Part shown: positions 57,729 through 64,000 of the stretch, piece by piece
Layout of the letters: each line of letters begins with the position of its first letter
How positions within the stretch are numbered: the stretch's first letter is position 1
From: Microbacterium sp. NIBRBAC000506063
GTDB taxonomy: Bacteria; Actinomycetota; Actinomycetes; Actinomycetales; Microbacteriaceae
NCBI RefSeq assembly: GCF_017968845.1
Contig: NZ_CP072876.1
Coordinates: 1,178,001 to 1,242,000 of the forward strand
DNA: 64,000 nucleotides
Direction: 5' to 3'
The notes under the pieces: generated by a model
What the model saw: the letters and a program-made list of their open reading frames with translations, nothing else
What the model was told of the DNA's origin: nothing
Databases searched by the model: none
Position numbers and translations under genes: made by a program

Positions 57729-59081
57729 ATGAGCACCGAGACCTTCCACCTCCCGGATGTCGGCGAAGGACTGACCGAGGCCGAGATCGTGAACTGGCGC
57801 GTCGCCCCGGGCGACACCGTCGCGGTCAACGACGTCCTCGTCGAGATCGAGACCGCGAAGTCGCTCGTCGAGCTGCCCTCGCCCTACGCCGGCGCCGTGG
57901 GCGAGCTGCTCGCCGCCGAGGGCGCGACGGTCGAGGTCGGTGCGCCGATCATCACGTTCGTGTCGGATGCCGCATCCGACACTCCGGTCCCTGCGCTTCG
58001 ACAGGCTCAGCAACCGGGCGAGGCATCCGCCCCTGAGGACGAGGGCGGCGGCGCCGTGCTCGTCGGCTACGGCTCGGGCGGCGGGGCGACCTCGCGACGC
58101 CGCAAGACGCCCCAGCGGCCGGTGCGGGCCTCCGCCAAGGTGTTCGCCAAGCCGCCGATCCGCAAGCTCGCCCGCGACCTCGGCGTCGACCTCGCCGATG
58201 TCACCCCGACCGGCGCCGACGGCGAGGTCACCCGCGAGGACGTCATGAGTCAGGCGTCGCAGGAGAGCGTGTTCCGCAACATCCAGACCCCCGAGTGGGG
58301 GAACGTGCGTGAGGAGACCGTGCCTCCGCGACCGGCCCAGCCCGTGGGGCTCGCCCGGGGCCTGACGCCGGCCGATCCGGCCCGCTCGGAGTCGATCCCG
58401 GTCAAGGGCGTGCGCAAGGCGACCTCCTCGGCCATGGTGCAGAGCGCCTACTCGGCTCCTCACGTGACCGTGTGGAAGGACGTCGACGCGAGTCGCACGA
58501 TGGAGCTGGTGCGTCGCCTGAAGACCTCGCCCGATTTCGCCGATGTCAAGGTGTCGCCGCTGCTGATCATGGCCCGCGCCGTGATCTGGGCCGTGCGCCG
58601 CACGCCGATGGTCAACGCCGCCTGGATCGACACCGACGGCGGGGCCGAGATCTCGGTGCGTCACTACGTGAACCTCGGGATCGCCGCCGCGACCCCGCGC
58701 GGACTTCTCGTGCCGAACATCAAGGACGCGCAGGATCTCTCCCTGCGCGAGCTCGCCACCGCGCTGCAGAACCTCACCCACACCGCGCGCGAGGGCAAGA
58801 CCACTCCCGCCGACCAGCAGGGCGGCACGATCACCATCACCAACATCGGCGTGTTCGGGATGGATGCCGGCACGCCGATCATCAACCCGGGTGAGGCCGG
58901 GATCGTCGCCCTGGGCACCATCAGCCAGAAGCCGTGGGTCGTCGACGGCGAGGTGCGCCCCCGCTGGGTGACCACCGTCGCCGGGTCGTTCGACCACCGG
59001 GTCGTCGACGGCGACGGCATGAGCCGGTTCATCGCGGACGTCGCATCCGTGCTGGAGGAGCCGGCGCTGCTGGTCGACTGA
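57729..59081 (+). CDS. Dihydrolipoamide acyltransferase (E2)
   Basis: 450 residues, frame intact. One lipoyl domain with the modified lysine in [12 protein letters not shown], a linker containing a dispersed repeat ([12 protein letters not shown]), a peripheral-subunit-binding domain ([21 protein letters not shown]) and the catalytic domain with the C-terminal [11 protein letters not shown] (HxxxDG). It transfers acyl groups to CoA. ATG 57729 begins [14 protein letters not shown]. Confidence 0.94.
   Translation: MSTETFHLPDVGEGLTEAEIVNWRVAPGDTVAVNDVLVEIETAKSLVELPSPYAGAVGELLAAEGATVEVGAPIITFVSDAASDTPVPALRQAQQPGEASAPEDEGGGAVLVGYGSGGGATSRRRKTPQRPVRASAKVFAKPPIRKLARDLGVDLADVTPTGADGEVTREDVMSQASQESVFRNIQTPEWGNVREETVPPRPAQPVGLARGLTPADPARSESIPVKGVRKATSSAMVQSAYSAPHVTVWKDVDASRTMELVRRLKTSPDFADVKVSPLLIMARAVIWAVRRTPMVNAAWIDTDGGAEISVRHYVNLGIAAATPRGLLVPNIKDAQDLSLRELATALQNLTHTAREGKTTPADQQGGTITITNIGVFGMDAGTPIINPGEAGIVALGTISQKPWVVDGEVRPRWVTTVAGSFDHRVVDGDGMSRFIADVASVLEEPALLVD
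57984..58018 (-). repeat. Dispersed repeat, family B, copy 2 (E2 linker, inverted)
   Basis: CCGGTCCCTGCGCTTCGAC to CTCAGCAACCGGG matches the reverse complement of 56670-56715 with about three differences. It lies in the flexible linker between the lipoyl and subunit-binding domains of E2. Confidence 0.7.
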
Positions 59082-59214
59082 GTCCGCGCTCATGGGGCTG
59101 CCCGGCTGAGTGCCGGACCGGCATTGTGGGCACCCGCTGAGGAGTCGGCGACATCGAAGCGGTATCCCAGCGTTCCATCGCGTATGTCTTGGCGTCACTT
59201 CCTTCGTCTCATGC

Positions 59215-59279
59215 CCAACTCCTCGACAGGTGTTGTCACTCGAATGGCGCGCAGGCGACAACGCCTGTCGAGGAGTTGG
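59215..59279. terminator. Terminator-like 23-bp inverted repeat
   Basis: CCAACTCCTCGACAGG (59215 onwards) through GTTGTC at 59237 pairs with GACAAC at 59257 to GAGGAGTTGG at 59279; 22 of 23 pairs match, with one G-T, and a 19-base loop. It stands 134 bases after the E2 gene and 66 bases before znuA, and probably ends the dehydrogenase transcript. The stretch 59082-59345 otherwise holds only this and the Zur box. Confidence 0.65.
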
Positions 59280-59308
59280 CGGTGGGGGTGAGTTCGCGTT
59301 GCCAGTTG

Positions 59309-59325
59309 ATGAGAACGGTTCTCAT
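59309..59325. promoter_or_regulatory. Zur box upstream of znuA
   Basis: ATGAGAAC-G-GTTCTCAT is a perfect 17-bp palindrome, 20 bases upstream of the znuA start, in an AT-rich setting (TTATCG follows). It fits Fur/Zur-family operators, and a Zur-like gene is at 62165 in the same cluster. Zinc-bound Zur should shut the cluster off. Confidence 0.78.
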
Positions 59326-59345
59326 TATCGTGTAGAGTGGATCGC

Positions 59346-60442
59346 ATGAAGCGACCGATCACTGCCCTTGCCGTCGCCGCGGCATCCGCTCTCGTCCTCG
59401 CGGGCTGCTCCTCGCCCGCCGCCGAGGGGAGCGATCCCGGGAGCGACCTCATCCAGGTCGTCGCCTCGACCAACGTCTACGGCTCTCTCGTCGAGCAGGT
59501 CGGCGGCGACCGCGTCGAGGTGACCTCGATCATCACCTCCGCGACGCAGGACCCGCACTCCTACGAGGCGACCGCCCGTGACCGCCTCGCCGTGCAGAAC
59601 GCCGTGCTCGTCATCGAGAACGGCGGCGGATACGACCACTTCATGGAGACGCTGCGCGAGGGTGCAGCGGCCCACGTCATCACCGCCGTCGAGTTCTCGC
59701 ACGACTACCCGGGCGAAGACGGCCACGGCCACGATGAAGAGCACGCCGACGACCACGATCACGAAGACGAGGAGCACGGCGACGATCACGACCACGATGA
59801 TCACGCCGACGAAGAGCACGACCACGATCACGGCGATGACCATGATCACGACGACGAGCATGCTGAAGACGAGCACGCCGATGACCACGACGACCACGAG
59901 GGCCACAACCACATCGAGGGCTTCAACGAGCACATCTGGTTCGACGTCCACACGATCGTCCACGTCGTCGAGGCGATCGCCGAGGAGCTCGGTGAGATCG
60001 AACCCGCCGGTGAGGCCGAGTTCGAGGCGGCCGCGGCCGCGCTGATCGACGAGCTGGAGGCGATCGAGGCCGAGCAGGAGACGCTGCACCAGGAGTTCGC
60101 GGGCACAGGGGTCTTCATCACCGAACCCCTGCCCGGCTACCTCGCCGAGGCGCTCGGGCTCGTCGACCATGCCCCGACGGATTCGCCTCGGCCGTCGAGG
60201 AGGGCAGCGACGTCGCTCCCGCGACTCTGCTCGCCGCGCTCGACGAGATCGAGGACGGCGATGTCAAGGTTCTGCTCACCAATGCGCAGACCGGTGGGCC
60301 CGAGACCGACCGCGTCGAGGCCGCCGCCGAGGCCGCGGGTGTGCCGATCGTGGCTTTCACGGAGCTGCTCGAGGACGGATCGTCGTACGCTGAGTGGATG
60401 CGTGACGCGATGACAGACCTCGCCGCCGCACTCCGGTCGTGA
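59346..60442 (+). CDS. znuA: Zinc ABC transporter substrate-binding lipoprotein with His/Asp-rich loop, frame broken
   Basis: About 366 residues. Lipoprotein signal ending VLAGCSS, cluster A-I metal-binding protein fold (STNVYGSLVEQVGGDRVEV, SATQDPHSYEATARDR), and between roughly residues 125 and 200 a very His- and Asp-rich loop (HDHEDEEHGDDHDHDD and similar). Such loops gather zinc in ZnuA/AztC-type proteins. The zinc histidines include DPH and IEGFNEHIWFD. One base is missing near 60170. Overlaps the next gene. Confidence 0.88.
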
Positions 60443-61271
60443 GCGCGTCGCCCGCTTCGGGCGCGCCGGTGCTGGACATCCGCGGTGCCTCCCTGCACCG
60501 CGGCGACCGGGAACTCTGGTCCGGGCTCGACCTCGCCGTCGAGCCCGGCGAGTTCATCGCGGTTCTGGGCCCGAGCGGTTCGGGAAAGACGACCCTCCTG
60601 CACACGATCCTCGGGATGCAGGATCTCAGCGCCGGCAGCATCCGCGTCGCCGGTGCGCCGGTGCGGCGCGGCAATCCGCGCATCGGCTACATCCCGCAGC
60701 AGCGGCCCTTCGCGGCCGACACGAGTCTGCGCGCACGCGACGTCGTGGCACTCGGTCTGCAGGGCCCGCGGTTCGGGCTGCCGATCCCGCGCCGGGGCGA
60801 CCATGCACGCGTCGACGAACTGCTGCACGACGTCGGCGCCGCCCACTACGCCGATCGTCGCGTGGGCCTCCTTTCCGGTGGCGAGCAGCAGCGACTGCGC
60901 GTCGGGCAGGCGCTCGCCGACGACCCGAGCCTGCTGCTGTGCGACGAGCCGCTGTCCAACCTCGACCTCGCCAACCAGCAGGGGTCACCCAGATCATCGA
61001 CCGGCAGCGGCGCGAGCGCGGCGCGGCGGTGCTGTTCGTCACGCACGACATCAACCCGATCCTCGGCCGCGTCGACCGCATCCTGTATCTCGCGGGCGGA
61101 CGGTTCCTGCTCGGCACCCCCGACGAGGTGCTGCAGACGCGGGTCCTCACCGATCTCTACGGGGCGCCGGTGTTCGTCCTGCGTGCCGGCGACCGGCTCG
61201 TGGTCGTGGGGGTCCCGGATGCCGAGCCCCACCACGATCACGATCATGACCATCACGGAGGCGTCGCATGA
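60439..61271 (+). CDS. znuC: Zinc ABC transporter ATP-binding protein with His-rich tail, frame broken
   Basis: About 277 residues. Walker A GPSGSGKTT, signature LLSGGEQQRLRVGQAL, Walker B LLLCDEPLSNLDLAN and the H-loop VLFVTHDIN. The C-terminal tail PHHDHDHDHHGG is His-rich and could bind zinc on the cytoplasmic side. One base is missing near 60985. GTG 60439 overlaps the znuA stop by GTGA. Confidence 0.87.
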
Positions 61272-62154
61272 GTGACATCCGGCCCTCCTGGACTGGAGCG
61301 ACGTGTTCTCGTTCCAGGACTACGGCGCGCTCGTGGCGCTGCTGTCGAACTCGATCATCGCGGGCGCCGTGCTCGGCCTCGTGGGCGGCCTCGTCGGCGT
61401 CTTCGTCATGCAGCGCGGCCTGGCCTTCGCGGTGCACGGCGTGAGCGAGCTGTCGTTCGCGGGGCGGCGGCGGCGCTGCTGTTCGGCGGGAGCGTCGTGG
61501 CCGGCTCGATCGGGGGCGCGCTCGCGGCGGCGATCCTCATCGGCATCTTGGGGGCGCGGGCCCGCGACCGCAATTCGGTCGTGGGGTGCTCATGCCCTTC
61601 GGGCTGGGTCTGGGCATCCTGTTCCTCTCGCTCTACGACGGCCGCAGCGCGAACAAGTTCAGCCTGCTGACCGGTCAGATCGTGTCGGTGTCGTCGCCCG
61701 ACCTCGGCTGGCTCATCGCGATCAGTCTCTTCGTGCTGGCGGGGATCCTGCTCATGTGGAACCCGCTGCGCTTCGCCTCGCTCGATCCGGAGTCGGCCGC
61801 CGCCCGGGGGTGCCCACGCGCGCCGTGGGCCTGGCGTTCATGGTGCTGCTCGGACTCATCGTCGCGGTGAGCGTGCACATCATCGGCGCGCTGCTGGTCA
61901 TGGCGCTGCTGGTGACCCCGGCCGCCGCCGCGATGCGCGTGGCGGCCGGCCCCGTCGCCGTGCCGCTGCTGGCGGCGACGTTCGGCTTCGTCTCTGCCGT
62001 CGGCGGGATCATGCTCGCCCTGGCCGGCACGCTCCCGGTGAGCCCGTACATCACCACGATCTCCTTCCTCATCTACATCGGCTGCTGGCTGCTCCAGCGT
62101 CGCCGGAATCGCGTCACGCGCCGCACCCAGCCGACGACAAGCCGCGCGGCCTAG
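61268..62154 (+). CDS. znuB: Zinc ABC transporter permease, frame broken
   Basis: About 298 residues, eight or nine helices of the ABC-3 family (GAVLGLVGGLVGVFVMQRGLAFAVHGVSE, then VLMPFGLGLGILFLSLYDG, LLVMALLVTPAAAAM). Frames change near 61290, 61460, 61585 and 61805, among the highest densities of breaks in the window. ATG 61268 overlaps the ATPase stop. It forms the channel of the ZnuABC importer. Confidence 0.85.
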
Positions 62155-62164
62155 ACTCGTCACC

Positions 62165-62599
62165 ATGGCTCAGCGCAACACCTGGCAGCGCGAGCGGGTG
62201 CGGGAGGCGCTCGCCGATGCGCGCGGTTTCGTGAGCGCGCAGACCCTGCACGCGACCCTCCGCGAGGCCCAGACGGGCATCGGACTTGCGACGGTCTACC
62301 GCGCGCTCGCGAGCCTGGCGACCGCCGGCGACGCCGACACGCTCCAGAGCCCCGAGGGCGAGGCGCTCTACCGGGCCTGCACGACGCAGGGCCACCATCA
62401 CCACCTGATCTGCCGGAACTGTGGGCTGACGGTCGAGATCGAGGCCTCGGAGGTCGAGCAGTGGGCGCGACGTACGGCGGGCCTGCACGGCTTCCAGGAC
62501 GCCCAGCACGTCGTCGACATCTTCGGACTGTGCACGCCCTGCGCGAACGAGCGTGACCGTGCCGCATCGGATGCCGCGCGGAACGGAGCCGGCGAGTGA
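62165..62599 (+). CDS. zur: Zinc-responsive Fur-family repressor (Zur)
   Basis: 144 residues, frame intact. Winged helix (WQRERVREALADARGFVSAQTLH, GIGLATVYRALASLA), the zinc sensor site in HHHHLICRNCG and the structural zinc cysteines CRNC and CTPC. As the last regulatory gene of the zinc locus behind a Zur box, it should repress znuABC when zinc is sufficient. It sits 10 bases after znuB and overlaps the next gene. Confidence 0.92.
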   Translation: MAQRNTWQRERVREALADARGFVSAQTLHATLREAQTGIGLATVYRALASLATAGDADTLQSPEGEALYRACTTQGHHHHLICRNCGLTVEIEASEVEQWARRTAGLHGFQDAQHVVDIFGLCTPCANERDRAASDAARNGAGE

Positions 62600-63620
62600 C
62601 CTCGACCGCGACCCGGCATACGCACCACTCGCCGCAGCCGCGCCGTTCCCCCGCCGTGGGCATCGCGATCGGGTTGGCTTTCATCGCCGTGCTCGTGCTC
62701 ATCGATCTGTTCGCGCCGGCGCTGTACGACGTGAGCCTGTCCAACCGCGCGCAGGACGGGCTGACGCTCAGTCTCAGTGTGCTCATCGAGGCGCTGCCCT
62801 TCGTGGTGCTCGGCGTCGTGCTCTCGATCGTCGTGCAGGTCTGGCTGCCGCCCGATCTTATCCACCGCTGGCTGCCCAAAAACGCCTGGGGCGCCGTGCG
62901 GTGCTCTCGCTCCTGGGCATGCTGATCCCGGTGTGCGAGTGCGGCAACGTGCCCTTCGCCCGCGGCCTGATGATGCGCGGTCTCGCCCCGGCCGAGGCGA
63001 TGACCTTCCTCATGGCGGCGCCGATCGTCAACCCGATCGTGATCATCACCACGCACGCGGCGTTCGGCTGGGATGCGGGCATCCTCGTCGCCCGCCTCGT
63101 CGGCGGCTACGTGATCGCCAACCTCATCGGGTGGATCTACTCGAAGCATCCGGATCCCGACGCGATCCTCACGCAGCGCTTCATCGCGACCTGCGAGCGC
63201 GTCTCCCACGAGTACGGCACGCCCACCCGCCGCAGCCTCACCCAGTTCCTCGTCGAGCTGCGCGCGGTCATGCCGGCCCTCGTGATCGGCTCGGCCCTCG
63301 CCGGGGCCGTGCAGGTGCTCGTGCCGCGCGACGTGCTGCTGGAGATCGGCTCGAACCCGGTGCTGTCGATCGTGGCGATGATGGCGCTGGCGATGGTCGT
63401 GGCGATCTGCTCGAACGTCGACGCCTTCTTCGCCCTGTCGTTCGCGGCGACCTTCTCTCCCGGCGCGATCGTCGCCTTCCTCCTGGTGGGCCCGCTCGTC
63501 GACATCAAGATGCTCGCCCTGCTGCGCACGACCTTCACGACCCGCACGCTCGTCGGCGTCGTGGCCGTCGTCCTGCTGAGCTCCTTCGCGATCGGGATCG
63601 GGGTGAACGTCTTTGTCTGA
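62596..63620 (+). CDS. YraQ/DUF318-type permease, frame broken
   Basis: About 342 residues with eight helices, the family motif VCECGNVPFARGLMMRG and PIVNPIVIITTHAAFGW. One base is missing near 62903. YraQ-type proteins are membrane transport proteins of unknown substrate, often associated with metal homeostasis loci and regulated by Zur in actinobacteria. GTG 62596 overlaps the zur stop; the N terminus is His-rich (TRHTHHS). Confidence 0.8.
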
Positions 63621-64000
63621 GCACTCGGCGGTCACTCGTCCTGAGCAAGGCCTGCGCAGCGGGTCGCGTCGAAGGGTCCGGCGCTCCCTGGTCACCCGGT
63701 GGCTCGGGGCAGGACTGGCGACCCTGCTGTCGGTCACGACCCTCGTGCTCGCCCTCACCGGTCGCCTCACCCTCTACATCGCCCCCGAGACGGTGTGGTT
63801 CGCGTCCGCGGCGGCGGTCGTGACGATCATCGGCACGGTCTGGACCTTCACGCTGCCCTGGGCGCGGAGGACGACCACGATCACGACCACGGGGAGCCGG
63901 ACCCTTCGACGCGGCCCGCTGCGCAGGCCTTGCTCAGGACAAGCGGCGCGGTGAAGCGCCTCCTGGCCCGCACCGGGATCGCGATCGCTGGAGTTGCGGC
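63613..64000 (+). CDS. TIGR03943-type partner membrane protein, 3' part outside the window, frame broken
   Basis: At least 129 residues. TTG 63613 overlaps the permease stop. Two hydrophobic helices (LATLLSVTTLVLALTGRLTLYI and FASAAAVVTIIGTVWTFTLP) are followed, after repair near 63860, by a His/Asp-rich loop (GAEDDHDHDHGEPDP) and a further segment. The N terminus and the loop are encoded by two inverted copies of a dispersed repeat (63634-63678, 63899-63945). TIGR03943 proteins form a pair with YraQ permeases. The gene is cut by the window end. Confidence 0.7.
63634..63678 (-). repeat. Dispersed repeat, family A, copy 2 (inverted)
   Basis: The reverse complement begins GGACCCTTCGACGCGACC and ends GGACGAGTG. 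It differs from the copy at 63899-63945 at about three positions of 46. Lies in the N-terminal coding part of the TIGR03943-type gene. Confidence 0.8.
63899..63945 (+). repeat. Dispersed repeat, family A, copy 3
   Basis: GGACCCTTCGACGCGGCCC to GCTCAGGACAAGCG, read in frame as DPSTRPAAQALLRTSG in the TIGR03943-type gene. The nearly perfect inverted pair (63634-63678 and this copy) spans about 310 bases and could form a large hairpin. Confidence 0.8.

Overview
The window is high-GC, gene-dense actinobacterial DNA, most like Microbacterium or a close relative in the Microbacteriaceae. This is inferred from the protein families, the many GTG starts, the recurring GGATGCC/GGCATCC word, the mycothiol-type arsenate reductases and the Zur/zinc locus; no database comparison was possible. 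I see no rRNA, tRNA or CRISPR array. One property shapes the whole annotation. About half of the genes are interrupted by single-base losses, usually in short G or C runs, and every break I repaired by hand needs one added base. I treat these as sequence errors, annotate each broken gene as one CDS over its full span, and say where the frame changes.

Layout. 1-5.3 kb (+): a cut-off cytochrome P450, then an operon of a UGSC-family protein in its cysteine form, a thioredoxin-reductase-like flavoprotein, an amidohydrolase and a malate/lactate-type dehydrogenase. 5.4-11.2 kb: a divergent 3-oxoacid CoA-transferase pair and an operon of a crotonase, EtfB, EtfA and a cytochrome b561-type membrane protein with three copies of an unusual N-terminal motif; together this looks like an acyl-CoA catabolic module feeding electrons to the membrane. 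11.2-14.7 kb: a small regulator, an esterase and an arsenic operon (arsR divergent from a tiny Cys-rich gene, two arsC genes and an aquaporin). 14.7-17.2 kb: a double-module Lrp regulator, a 5'-truncated TPP enzyme and agmatinase. 17.3-27.2 kb: NhaA, small membrane and regulatory genes, an arginine/ornithine degradation pair (CtlX, ornithine cyclodeaminase) with its own Lrp, an SDR, and an ArsR-type metal sensor coupled to a CDF transporter behind a large dyad operator.

27.2-31.0 kb (-): an ABC-2 type exporter with a two-component system. 31.1-40.6 kb (-): a polysaccharide-utilisation locus (LacI regulator, FAD oxidoreductase, carbohydrate ABC importer, sortase-anchored glycosidase-like protein, acetylxylan-esterase-type deacetylase). 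40.8-46.2 kb (+): a D-amino-acid-dehydrogenase-type flavoprotein, a BASS-family transporter, a sugar-dehydrogenase lipoprotein and small membrane proteins. 46.2-53 kb: VapBC, purB, a low-molecular-weight phosphatase, a large alpha/beta hydrolase, an IS481-family insertion sequence between two convergent genes, a holin-like protein and a Doc/antitoxin pair. 53-59 kb: an Lrp regulator divergent from alanine dehydrogenase, an HisC-type aminotransferase and a branched-chain/pyruvate-type 2-oxoacid dehydrogenase E1a-E1b-E2 set. 59.3-64 kb: a zinc locus (Zur box, ZnuA, ZnuC, ZnuB, Zur, YraQ-type permease and its partner, cut by the window end).

The most notable candidate is the 26-residue cysteine-rich gene at 12723-12803. 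It lies between the ArsR operators and arsC, has a perfect ribosome binding site, and ends in CCPPGCC, close to the synthetic biarsenical-binding motif CCPGCC. Other points worth checking are the UGSC redox operon, the triplicated RRGLPRxPGGEPWPP motif, two families of short dispersed repeats read in frame inside conserved proteins, and the 36-bp dyad in front of the metal-sensor operon.
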